NCBI GenBank assembly: GCA_900316975.1
Contig: ONFA01000018.1
Span: 1-39,778 of the forward strand
DNA length: 39,778 nt
DNA from: an uncultured Prevotellaceae bacterium
Lineage (GTDB): Bacteria; Bacteroidota; Bacteroidia; Bacteroidales; Bacteroidaceae
Direction: 5' to 3'
Program-made: the position numbers and the translations under genes
Shown here: positions 15,347 to 24,900 of the stretch, piece after piece
Layout: each line of letters opens with the position of its first letter
Position numbering within the stretch: position 1 is the first letter of the stretch
Notes under the pieces: generated by a model
What the model saw: the letters and a program-made list of their open reading frames with translations, nothing else
Database searches by the model: none
What the model was told of the DNA's origin: nothing

Positions 15347-16063
15347 ATGTCTGTAATTCTACATATTGAAACTTCAACCGACTTATGTAGCGTGGCCGTA
15401 AGTCAGGACAGCGCCATTATCTTTCAGACAGACAATCTGAAAGAGAAAGAAGGGACAGCGGCGAAAGGGACCAATCATGCGTCAATATTAGGCGTAATGG
15501 TGGACGAGGCACTTTCGTTCACAGACAACCACGCCATTCCATTCGACGCTGTTGCCGTGAGTGCAGGTCCGGGCAGTTACACAGGCTTGCGCATCGGTGT
15601 ATCGATGGCAAAGGGGGTGGCCTATGGCAGAAACCTGAAATTAATAGGCTTACCCACTCTGGAAGTGCAGTGTGTGCCTGTCTTACTGGTGCATGACAAC
15701 TTGCCCGACGATGCCCTGCTGTGCCCCATGCTCGACGCACGACGCATGGAAGTCTATACTGCTCTTTACACCCGTGCGCTAAAAACTGTGCAACCCATTG
15801 CACCTGTTGTGGTGGACGAACATTCGTTCGAGGAACAACTGAAGGAGCACCCCATCTACTTTTTCGGTAATGGTGTAGAGAAATGCAAGTCCATCATTCT
15901 GCATCCTAACGCTCATTTCCTTGACGGGGTCCCCTTACTTGCCAAGTACATGTCCCCATTAGCAGAGAAAAAGTTTCTGCAGGAAGAGTTTGAGGATGTG
16001 GCATACTTTGAGCCGAATTACCTGAAAGAATTTCAAGCAACTGTTGCAAAGAGCCTTTTATAA
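15347..16063 (+). CDS. tsaB: tRNA threonylcarbamoyladenosine biosynthesis protein TsaB
   Basis: A 238-residue TsaB, the ASKHA-fold partner of TsaD needed for t6A at position 37 of ANN-decoding tRNAs. ILHIETSTDLCSVAV and SAGPGSYTGLRIGVSMAKGVAYG are the family signatures. The start at 15347 gives the normal N-terminus. The frame opens 21 bases earlier but that falls between promoter and start. The family lacks the metal-binding histidines of TsaD, as here. It is followed after 22 nt by the DUF4290 gene. Confidence 0.94.
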   Translation: MSVILHIETSTDLCSVAVSQDSAIIFQTDNLKEKEGTAAKGTNHASILGVMVDEALSFTDNHAIPFDAVAVSAGPGSYTGLRIGVSMAKGVAYGRNLKLIGLPTLEVQCVPVLLVHDNLPDDALLCPMLDARRMEVYTALYTRALKTVQPIAPVVVDEHSFEEQLKEHPIYFFGNGVEKCKSIILHPNAHFLDGVPLLAKYMSPLAEKKFLQEEFEDVAYFEPNYLKEFQATVAKSLL

Positions 16064-16085
16064 AAGAATTGAAAGATTGAACAGA

Positions 16086-16685
16086 ATGGATTACAATACG
16101 AAAAGAGACAAACTCATCATGCCCGAATATGGCCGTGGCATTCAGCAAATGGTGGAACATTGCAAGACCATCGCTGACAAAGATGAACGGATGCTGTGTG
16201 CCAGAACCATCATCAACACGATGGCGAACATGGCTGAACAGACCGCAGACCGAGAGGACTTCCAAAAGAAACTATGGAACCACCTCGCAGCAATGGCACA
16301 GTATGACCTCGACATCGATTATCCTGTCGAGATTGAGCGTATGGACGATGAGGAAGCACGCCCCGAACGGCTTGCCTACCCTCAGCATCGCATCAAAAAA
16401 CGCAACTATGGCACCATCGTGGAGCAATTTACCGAACACCTCGCAACAATGGAAGCAGGAAAAGAACGAGATGACCTGACCCTGATGGTGGCGAACCACA
16501 TGAAACGCGACCTTTCCAATTGGAGCACAGACTCCATGAGCGATGAAAGAGTGGCAGATGACATAGCGCTCTACACAGACGGCATCATACAATTAGACCT
16601 TGACAACCAGCCGCTCATCAGCGATGGTGAATTGTTAAGCACGCGTGTCTCAACCACTATCAAGAAGAAAAAGAATAAGAAATGA
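16086..16685 (+). CDS. DUF4290 family protein
   Basis: A 199-residue protein matching DUF4290, a Bacteroidetes family of unknown function. It opens with MDYNTKRDKLIMPEYGRGIQQMVEH, the family hallmark, and is largely helical and charged, with a Lys-rich tail (TTIKKKKNKK) that suggests nucleic acid or membrane-surface contact. There is no signal peptide, so it is cytoplasmic. It lies between tsaB (22 nt) and murA (72 nt). The start at 16086 is preferred over an in-frame upstream codon inside tsaB. Confidence 0.85.
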   Translation: MDYNTKRDKLIMPEYGRGIQQMVEHCKTIADKDERMLCARTIINTMANMAEQTADREDFQKKLWNHLAAMAQYDLDIDYPVEIERMDDEEARPERLAYPQHRIKKRNYGTIVEQFTEHLATMEAGKERDDLTLMVANHMKRDLSNWSTDSMSDERVADDIALYTDGIIQLDLDNQPLISDGELLSTRVSTTIKKKKNKK

Positions 16686-16696
16686 CGGACAAAGCA

Positions 16697-16724
16697 ATGG
16701 CAAAGCGAAGTTTGCTTCAGCCAT
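16697..16724 (+). other. Intercistronic hairpin before murA
   Basis: ATGGC (16697-16701) pairs with GCCAT (16720-16724), and inside it AAGC (16703-16706) with GCTT (16714-16717). It lies between the DUF4290 stop and the murA start. No T-tract follows, so it may be a processing or pause site rather than a terminator. Confidence 0.45.
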
Positions 16725-16757
16725 GCCTTGCAAGGAGGAACAAAACGAAGTTAACCA

Positions 16758-18065
16758 ATGGCATCTTTCATCATTGAAGGCGGACATAAATTGCATGGTG
16801 AGATTATTCCTCAAGGCGCCAAGAACGAAGCCTTGGAGGTCATCTCTGCCATCCTGCTCACAGCTGAGCCTGTCATTATACGGAATGTGCCAAACATTCT
16901 TGACGTCAACAACCTCATCGGTCTTTTGAGCAAGATGGGAGTCCGCGTGACGGAATTGGAGAGCCACAATTGGCAATTCCAAGCCGACAATCTTGACATG
17001 GAATATTTAGGGAGCCAGGAGTTTGTGCAGCGTTGTGCTGCATTACGCGGCAGCATTCTCACATTAGGTCCCTTGTTAGCACGTTTCCACAAGGCATGCG
17101 TGGCAAAGCCCGGTGGCGACCAGATAGGACGTCGCCGTTTAGACACCCACTTTATTGGCATCCAAGAACTGGGGGCAAAATTCAACTACAGCGTCGAACG
17201 TGGCGTATATGAGATTGACGCCAACGAACTGCGCGGTACCTATATGCTCTTGGACGAAGCCAGTGTTACTGGTACAGCCAACATCATCATGACTGCCGTG
17301 CTTGCCCAAGGCACCACTACCATTTACAATGCTGCTTGCGAACCTTACATCCAGCAACTGTGCCGCATGCTCAATCAAATGGGTGCCAAGATTTCCGGCA
17401 TCAGTTCCAATCTGCTGACCATCGAAGGTGTGAAAGAGCTGCATGGCACCGACCACACAATTTTGCCCGACATGATTGAGGTGGGTTCATTCATCGGCAT
17501 GGCAGCCATGACCGGTAGCGATATCACCATCAAAAACGTAAGTTACGAAAACCTCGGCATCATTCCTCAAGCGTTCAGTCGTTTGGGCATCACCATCGAG
17601 CATATTGGCGACGACATTCACATTCCAGAGCATCAGCATTATGAGGTGTCATCCTTCATGGACGGCAGCACAATGGCGATAGCCGATGCACCTTGGCCTG
17701 GGCTCACCCCCGACCTGCTCAGCATTATGCTTGTGGTCGCCACACAGGCAAAGGGTTCGGTGTTGATTCACCAAAAAATGTTCGAGAGCCGCCTCTTCTT
17801 TGTCGATAAGCTCATTGACATGGGTGCACAAATCATTCTTTGCGATCCTCACCGTGCTGTGGTGGTGGGACATGACAACCAAATGAAGTTACGCGGTTCC
17901 AAAATGTCAAGCCCCGACATCCGTGCCGGCATTGCCTTACTTATTGCAGCTTTATCCGCCAATGGCATCAGCATGATTAGCAACATCGAACAAATCGACC
18001 GAGGCTACGAAAACATTGAGGGGCGTCTCACCGCATTAGGTGCTGCCATCAAGAGAATACAATAG
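16758..18065 (+). CDS. murA: UDP-N-acetylglucosamine 1-carboxyvinyltransferase, Asp in place of active-site Cys
   Basis: A 435-residue MurA that transfers enolpyruvate from PEP to UDP-GlcNAc, the first committed step of peptidoglycan synthesis. GAKNEAL (20-26) carries the conserved Lys-Asn pair. The loop that in E. coli reads GGC-x-IGARPVDLH reads here GGDQIGRRRLDTH, so the active-site Cys115 is replaced by D121 (GAC at 17118-17120). Such Asp forms are active and cannot be alkylated by fosfomycin, as known for mycobacterial and chlamydial MurA. The inverted-barrel fold is otherwise complete, ending in the family-like DRGYENIEGRLTALGA. Confidence 0.95.
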   Translation: MASFIIEGGHKLHGEIIPQGAKNEALEVISAILLTAEPVIIRNVPNILDVNNLIGLLSKMGVRVTELESHNWQFQADNLDMEYLGSQEFVQRCAALRGSILTLGPLLARFHKACVAKPGGDQIGRRRLDTHFIGIQELGAKFNYSVERGVYEIDANELRGTYMLLDEASVTGTANIIMTAVLAQGTTTIYNAACEPYIQQLCRMLNQMGAKISGISSNLLTIEGVKELHGTDHTILPDMIEVGSFIGMAAMTGSDITIKNVSYENLGIIPQAFSRLGITIEHIGDDIHIPEHQHYEVSSFMDGSTMAIADAPWPGLTPDLLSIMLVVATQAKGSVLIHQKMFESRLFFVDKLIDMGAQIILCDPHRAVVVGHDNQMKLRGSKMSSPDIRAGIALLIAALSANGISMISNIEQIDRGYENIEGRLTALGAAIKRIQ

Positions 18066-18071
18066 CAGACC

Positions 18072-18120
18072 CCCTCTGCCCTATGGGCTTCTCCCCCTTA
18101 TGGGGAGACCATGCAGGGTG
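18072..18120. repeat. Dispersed palindromic element, copy 2
   Basis: This sequence has GCCC-TAT-GGGC, then TCTCCCC (18090-18096) pairing with GGGGAGA (18102-18108), then CCATGCAGGG. It shares its layout and most conserved words with 6552-6606. It lies between murA and rimM. Confidence 0.55.
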
Positions 18121-18138
18121 TTTGAAAATAACATATCA

Positions 18139-18663
18139 ATGATCAAACAAGAAGACGTTTACCAGATAGGGCGCATGGGAAAGGCGCATGGACTGAAAGG
18201 AGAAATCAACTTTCAGTTTACTGATGATCTATGGGACAGGACTGATTGTGATTATCTCATCTGCGAGGTGGAAGGCATTCTGGTACCGTTCTTCATCGAA
18301 GAGTATCGATTCCGTAGCGATTCTACAGCCATCATGAAACTGGATGGCATCGACAACGTTGAGGCTGTACAGATGTTGGTAAATAGTCCCGTCTATCTGG
18401 AGAAGAAGTATCAGGAGGAACTGAATGATGACGAGGTGTCACTCAACTATTTCATCGGTTTCAAGATGGTGGATGGCGACAACGGAAAGGACATCGGTAC
18501 TATCACCGACATCGACGACAAAACAGACAACTGGCTTTTCATTGTAGAACGCACAGATGGCAGCGAAGTGATGATTCCTGCCCACGAAGAGTTCATCACT
18601 GAAATCCAGCAAGAAGAAAGAATCATGGTCATGGACTTACCATTAGGACTTTTAGACTTATGA
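18139..18663 (+). CDS. rimM: 16S rRNA processing protein RimM
   Basis: A 174-residue RimM, a 30S maturation factor that works with S19. Its N-terminal domain begins VYQIGRMGKAHGLKGEINFQF, the family signature. The PRC-barrel-like C-terminal domain contains IGTITDIDDKTDNWLFIV and IPAHEEFI. The start at 18139 is chosen because the upstream extension runs through a palindromic repeat and lacks family similarity. Its stop overlaps the dxr start (ATGA), opening a compact run of genes. Confidence 0.93.
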   Translation: MIKQEDVYQIGRMGKAHGLKGEINFQFTDDLWDRTDCDYLICEVEGILVPFFIEEYRFRSDSTAIMKLDGIDNVEAVQMLVNSPVYLEKKYQEELNDDEVSLNYFIGFKMVDGDNGKDIGTITDIDDKTDNWLFIVERTDGSEVMIPAHEEFITEIQQEERIMVMDLPLGLLDL

Positions 18664-19802
18664 AAAAGAGAATATGCATATTAGGTTCAACAGGAAGCAT
18701 CGGTACACAGGCACTTGATGTCATAGGACAGCATAGCGACCTTTATGAAGCATATGTACTGACTGCTTATAACAATGCTGAACTACTCATAGAACAAGCC
18801 CGGAAATACACCCCCGAGGCAGTAGTTATTGCCAAGGAGTCGAATTACGAAAGGGTAAAGGAAGGATTGGCAGACTTTCCTATCAAGGTATATACGGGTG
18901 CGGACGCACTCTGTCAAGTGGTACAGGACGACAACGTGGACATCGTGCTGGCCTCCATGGTGGGGTTTGCAGGTCTCGAACCAACCATCGCTGCCATCAA
19001 GGCGAAGAAGATGATTGCCTTAGCCAATAAAGAAACTTTGGTTGTGGCGGGCGACCTCATCACACGACTTGCCAACGAGAATCAAGTGCCCATTTTGCCT
19101 GTGGATTCGGAACACTCTGCCATCTTCCAATGCTTGGAGCCGGGCAATAGAATTGACAAGATACTGCTCACATGCAGTGGAGGGCCTTTCCGTCACTTCA
19201 CCAAGGAACAACTGCAAACCGTAACAAAAGCCGACGCACTTGCCCATCCCACATGGAACATGGGTGCCAAAATAACCATAGATTCGGCAACGCTGATGAA
19301 CAAGGGGTTCGAAGTGATTGAGGCACGATGGCTCTTCGGCGTGAAACCTGAGCAGATTCAGGTAGTGGTGCATCCTCAGTCAGTCATCCATAGCGCTGTG
19401 CAGTTTGAGGATGGTGCCGTGAAAGCGCAGCTTGGTGTGCCAGATATGCGCCTGCCCATCCAATATGCTTTCAGTTATCCCATGCGCTTGAGCCTCAACG
19501 GCGGACGCCTTGACCTTTTCACCTTAAAGGACTTAACCTTCGAACGTCCAGACATTGAGCGATTCCGCTGTCTGGGCTTGGCATACGAAGCCCTACGCCA
19601 AGGTGGCAACATGCCCTGCATTGTCAATGCTGCTAACGAGATTGCCAACCGCGCTTTCATCGATGACAAGATTGGCTTTGAACAGATTGCCAACATCATC
19701 GAACAAACCATGGGGAAGATTGCCTTCACTCATGAATCCACATTAGAAACTTATTTACAAACCGATAAAGAAGCCAGACAATACGCTTCCACATTATTAT
19801 AA
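18660..19802 (+). CDS. dxr: 1-deoxy-D-xylulose 5-phosphate reductoisomerase
   Basis: A 380-residue Dxr (IspC), the second enzyme of the MEP isoprenoid pathway and the target of fosmidomycin. The NADPH-binding GSTGSIGTQALDVI (9-22), the substrate and metal motif PVDSEHSAIFQCL, and the SGGPFR and MNKGFEVIEARWLFG blocks are all present. It starts inside the rimM stop and ends directly against the rseP ATG (TAAATG). ispF of the same pathway lies 7 kb downstream. Confidence 0.97.
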   Translation: MKKRICILGSTGSIGTQALDVIGQHSDLYEAYVLTAYNNAELLIEQARKYTPEAVVIAKESNYERVKEGLADFPIKVYTGADALCQVVQDDNVDIVLASMVGFAGLEPTIAAIKAKKMIALANKETLVVAGDLITRLANENQVPILPVDSEHSAIFQCLEPGNRIDKILLTCSGGPFRHFTKEQLQTVTKADALAHPTWNMGAKITIDSATLMNKGFEVIEARWLFGVKPEQIQVVVHPQSVIHSAVQFEDGAVKAQLGVPDMRLPIQYAFSYPMRLSLNGGRLDLFTLKDLTFERPDIERFRCLGLAYEALRQGGNMPCIVNAANEIANRAFIDDKIGFEQIANIIEQTMGKIAFTHESTLETYLQTDKEARQYASTLL

Positions 19803-21278
19803 ATGGATACAATTCTCATCAAAGGACTGCAACTCATCATTGCCCTCGCATTGCTCATCATTTTGCACGAGGGGGGACATTTTTTTACAGCAAAACTTTT
19901 TAAGGTAAGAGTGGAAAAGTTCTACCTTTTCTTCGACTGGAAGTTCAGCCTTTTTAGCACCTACAGCAACTGGTGGCGCAAACTGACAGGCAAGGCACCG
20001 GCCAAGAAAAAGGAGAATGGAGAATATGAATACGAAGGCACCGAATACGGCATCGGCTGGATTCCGTTAGGCGGTTATGTGAAGATTTCGGGCATGGTGG
20101 ACGAATCCTCCTTCAACGAGGACGACAGTCAGAAAAGTTTCTGGAAGCAACTACCCCACCTGATGAAGAACATCATCATCAAGAACGAAGACGTGAAAGG
20201 AGAGAAATGGGAGTTCCGCACTCACCCTGCTTGGCAACGTCTCATCATCATGCTTGGTGGCATTATCATGAACTTCATCACCGCTTTTGCCATCTACGCC
20301 ATGGTGCTATTCACATGGGGAGAGAGTTTCGTGAAGAGCGAAGACATGAACTATGGAATGAAGTTCTCCGAGCAGGCTAAAGCAGATGGTTTCCGCGATG
20401 GCGACATCATCATCAAGACAGATGACGAAAAAGTGGAATCATGGAGCACCTCTGTGCTGCAAAGCATATCGAATGCAAAGACAGTGACTGTACTCCGCGA
20501 AGGAAAGGAAATAATCATCAATATGCCCAACGAACTCTCACTTCTCGACATGATAGAACAGCCTCTCTATGCCGCCATGCGCGCCCCACTTGCCATCGAC
20601 AGCATTCTGCCAGGCACTCCTGCCGAGGAAATGGGGTTGAAGAAGACAGACAAGATTTGTTCCGTCAATGGTGTAGAGGTCAAGGACTTCAACGACTTCC
20701 AAAACATCCTTCTCGCTCTGCAACAGGCATTACCAGAGAAAGCCAACTTCGGCGATAGTCTGAAAGCGCGTCAGATCACACTGGTGCTGAATGATTCCGT
20801 CACAAAGAAGGTGACGCTCACGCCCGAATTCACGCTGGGTTTCGCCAATGCAATGCCTTATCAAGATAAGATCACGACCAAAACCTACGGATTTTTCGAA
20901 TCGTTCCCTGCTGGTGTAAAGTATGGATGGAAAACGCTGACCAGTTATGCCGACCAAATGAAGTACATCTTCACGAAGAAGGGAGCACGTCAAGTAGGTG
21001 GCTTCATCAGCATTGGCAACATTTTCCCCGATGCGTGGAACTGGCAACGCTTCTGGCTGCTCACAGCCTTCCTGTCCATCGCGCTGGGCTTTGTCAATGT
21101 CTTGCCCATCCCAGCATTGGACGGTGGCCATGCCCTCTTCGCCACCTTTGAACTCCTCACTGGCAAGCGTCTCAATGACAATTTCCTGTTGGTGGTTCAA
21201 TACTTTGGCATGTACATTCTGCTGGGATTGATGGTGCTAGCACAACTAAACGACATTCTAAGAATATTCGGGTTGTAA
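19803..21278 (+). CDS. rseP: RIP zinc metalloprotease RseP
   Basis: A 491-residue intramembrane site-2 protease. The zinc site HEGGH is at residues 22-26 in the first membrane helix, and the second ligand motif NVLPIPALDGGH (D440) is in a C-terminal helix. Two PDZ-like regions lie between (about 180-240 and 255-330). It typically cleaves anti-sigma factors or leftover signal peptides. Adjacent dxr and rseP is a common bacterial arrangement. It is separated by 2 nt from the next gene. Confidence 0.95.
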   Translation: MDTILIKGLQLIIALALLIILHEGGHFFTAKLFKVRVEKFYLFFDWKFSLFSTYSNWWRKLTGKAPAKKKENGEYEYEGTEYGIGWIPLGGYVKISGMVDESSFNEDDSQKSFWKQLPHLMKNIIIKNEDVKGEKWEFRTHPAWQRLIIMLGGIIMNFITAFAIYAMVLFTWGESFVKSEDMNYGMKFSEQAKADGFRDGDIIIKTDDEKVESWSTSVLQSISNAKTVTVLREGKEIIINMPNELSLLDMIEQPLYAAMRAPLAIDSILPGTPAEEMGLKKTDKICSVNGVEVKDFNDFQNILLALQQALPEKANFGDSLKARQITLVLNDSVTKKVTLTPEFTLGFANAMPYQDKITTKTYGFFESFPAGVKYGWKTLTSYADQMKYIFTKKGARQVGGFISIGNIFPDAWNWQRFWLLTAFLSIALGFVNVLPIPALDGGHALFATFELLTGKRLNDNFLLVVQYFGMYILLGLMVLAQLNDILRIFGL

Positions 21279-21280
21279 GC

Positions 21281-21913
21281 ATGAAGATACTGGCCGTCGG
21301 CATGAACTATGCCAAACATATTAACGAACTACACACTAAAGAGGAACAAAATTCGTTATTACATACAGAACCAGTCTTGTTCTCCAAGTTTGATTCGAGC
21401 ATCATCCAACCGGGCAAACCATTCTTTGTACCCGACTTTGCCGATCGTTTCGACTACGAGACCGAGATTGTGGTGAAGATTGCCCATGTGGGGAAAGACA
21501 TCAGCGAACGCTTTGCCCATCGTTACTACAACGAGCTGACCGTAGGCATCGACTTCACGGCTCGCAATCTCCAGAAAGAATTGCGTGAGAAAGGCATGCC
21601 TTGGGAATGTTGCAAGGGCTTTGATGGCAGTGCGGCACTCGGCAAGTTCATCAATAAGGAAGAGTTGGGTTGCGATGTGCAAGACATCCACTTCCACATG
21701 GACCTGAACGGCGAATGTCGGCAGACAGGACACACGGCAGACATGATTCACACCATTGACCACATCATTGCCTATGCCTCCAAGTTCTTCACCCTCAAAA
21801 CGGGCGATCTTCTCTTCACCGGCACTCCTGCAGGCATCGGTGAAGTAAAAGAAGGCGACAAGATTGAAGCCTACATCGGTGACAGGAAATTACTCGACCT
21901 AAAAATTAAGTAA
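21281..21913 (+). CDS. Fumarylacetoacetate hydrolase family protein
   Basis: A 210-residue single-domain FAH-fold protein. The metal-binding acidic residues sit in DYETEIVVKI and the GIDFTARNLQKELREKG block. The C-terminal LLFTGTPAGIGEVKEGDKI is the family signature. Related proteins act as acylpyruvases, oxaloacetate decarboxylases or isomerases, and the exact reaction cannot be told from sequence. It has no signal peptide. It overlaps porU by one base (TAATG), which ties a metabolic enzyme to secretion genes with no obvious functional link. Confidence 0.9.
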   Translation: MKILAVGMNYAKHINELHTKEEQNSLLHTEPVLFSKFDSSIIQPGKPFFVPDFADRFDYETEIVVKIAHVGKDISERFAHRYYNELTVGIDFTARNLQKELREKGMPWECCKGFDGSAALGKFINKEELGCDVQDIHFHMDLNGECRQTGHTADMIHTIDHIIAYASKFFTLKTGDLLFTGTPAGIGEVKEGDKIEAYIGDRKLLDLKIK

Positions 21914-24900
21914 TGGCACGAAGAATCTACACCTTGATAATCCTCTTGGCATTGACCTTCATCACCGTCAATGCCCAATCGCGATATGCAACGCACTCCA
22001 AACTTGCCACAGGCAAATGGGTGAAGATTCGCGTAGCGGATGAAGGCGTTTATCAACTCACCAGTGCCACACTTAAAGATTTAGGGTTCAGCAATCCCGC
22101 CAAAGTCTGCCTTTATGGTTACAACCTCCCCTTCCTGCCCGAAGCGAAGATTGAAAACCTCGGTGATGACCTCACCGAAATACCTCTTTTCCGCAAGGCT
22201 GACGGCACCTTGCTTTTCTATTCCTGTGGAACGACACTATGGACACGCTCCAGTGAGTCCAGCGCATTCACCCATCGGAACAATCCCTATTCCAACTATA
22301 TCTATTATTTCTTGACCGAAACGACAGGGACACCTGCCACGTTCAGTCAATCGGATGCATCGGCATCGGCAGGCACAAAACAAACGACCTACTATGCCCA
22401 TGCCCTTCACGAAGAAGACACCTTTTCTTTCATCAATGCAGGTCGCACTTTCTTCGAATCGCATGACTATGCGAACAATCCCCAGAAGACCTACCAACTG
22501 ACTTTCGACAACACCACATGTGGTGATGTGACCATCGATGTGCAGTTTGGCGCGGCAGGAATCAGCAGTTCCAGTCTCAGCGTGTCTGTCGGCGACAACA
22601 CATTAGGCACCCTTGCATTCCCCAAGCAATCCAACTATGCCGATGCTTACATCAGCAACAAATCATTCACACTCTACGACCAAACAGCCACGTCATTCAG
22701 CATCAAACTGAAGCACACTCGTTCCTCGGGCATCGCCGGACACCTTGACTACATCCGCGCCACAGCAGAGGCAACACTTTCCCTCAACGGAAGGAACTAT
22801 CTGGCATTCACGCCCAACAGCAACGGCACCTGCACATTCGAACTGCAAGGAGCCAACGCCGCCACTTGCATTTGGGACGTCACCACCCCTGCAACCACCC
22901 ACGAACTGGCAGGCACACTCACTGGCAGCACCTATAAAGCAACCGCCACCAGTGCTAAATTCACCAACCAATATGTGGCAGTCAATACCACAGCCACCTT
23001 CCCCACCCCACAAACCGTTGGAAATGTGACGCATCAGGATCTTCATGCCCTCGACAGTATCAACCTGCTCATCATTGTCCCATCCAATGGGAAACTGACT
23101 GAGCAGGCACAACGCCTTGCAGCCGCACACACAAAGATAGACGGCATCCGCTGTGCAGTAGTCGAAGCCGACCATATTTATAATGAGTTTTCTTCGGGCA
23201 CCCCCGATGCCACCGCCTATCGCCGACTGATGAAGATGTTCTATGACAAACAATACAAGGCATCCCCACTCACAGGCACACAGAAAGGAAGCCTCAACAT
23301 CCTTCTGTTCGGCAACAGCATGTGGGACAATCGCCTCGTCACCAACGGACTTGCCTCAAAATCCCAAGACGACTATCTGCTTGCTTACGAGTCTGACAAC
23401 TCATGGTCACACACAGACTCTTATGTGATGGAAGAGTACTTCACATTGCTTGCCGACGGAAAAGGTGTCTCGCCACTCAAGGAATTGCCCGACTGCGGTG
23501 TGGGCCGCCTGCCTGTATCGACAGAAGCAGATGCCAAGAATGTGGTGGACAAACTCATCAACTACATGACCAACGCCAATGCTGGCGCATGGAAGAACAC
23601 CATCTGTCTGATGGGCGATGACGACAAGACCAACATCCACATGGAAGATGCAGAGAATGTACTGACCAACACGCAGCAGAAATTCCCCGACTACCACTAT
23701 CAGCGCATCTACTGGGACAGTTACACCATGCAACAGACCGCCACAGGCAGCAATTATCCCGACATCTACGCTGACATCAACAAAATCATGCAGGAAGGAG
23801 CCCTCATCATGAACTACACAGGGCATGGTGCAGCCTACACGCTTTCACACGAACAAGTTTTAAAGACCACCGATTTCCAGCAATGGACTTCGCCACGCAT
23901 ACCTGTATGGGTTACAGCAGCATGCGATGTCACTCCCTTCGACATGAACATCGAGAACATCGGCATCGAAGCCATCCTCAACAAACAAGGCGCGGCTGTG
24001 GCATTCATCGGTACGGCACGAACCGTCTATTCATCACCTAACCGCGTCATCAACCGCAATTTCATGTCACACGTGCTCGACACTAAAAACAACGGCGAGC
24101 ACTTCACTATCGGTGAGGCTTTGGCACAGGCAAAAGCCGACATCATCGAATCGAAGTCGAATGGCTACATGTCCAAAATCGACTCCATCAACAAAGTGCA
24201 CTTCGTTCTGCTCGGCGACCCCGCCATCAAACTCGTCACCCCCACCTATAAGGTGAAGATTGATAAATTCAATGGCAAAACCATCGATGTAGCCAACCCG
24301 CCCACCATTTCAGGAGGTGAAACCGTTGTCATCGAGGGACACATTGTCACTCCGACAGGCGAGAAAGCCACCCAATTCGATGGCACGGTGTCCACCCGCA
24401 TCTACGACAGCGAGGAGCACATTGTCTGCAAACTCAACGCAGGACAAGACATTACCCCATTCGAATACGATGACCGCACACGAACACTCTATGCGGGCAC
24501 CGATTCCGTCAAAGCAGGTGCCTTCAAATTCACATTTCCCGTGCCGCTCGACATCAACTATTCCGACCTGCCGGGACTCATCAACCTCTATGCCATCAAC
24601 ACCCAAAAGGACATCGAGGCAAATGGCACCTTCACGGAGTTCATTGTAAGTGGCACCTCCACCGAAGAGCAGATCGACACCATCGGTCCTTCGATAGCAG
24701 CCTTCTCCAATGGGCACAATGTCTCTGAAATTAGTTACACAAACGAGACACCAACTCTACGCATTGAGTTAAGTGACGAGAGCGGCATCAACACGACAGG
24801 CAACGGACTCGGGCATGACATCGTTGCCATCATCGACAACAACGAGGCAACGACCTACACGCTCAACAGTTACTACACGCAATCGGTGGGCGACTACCGC

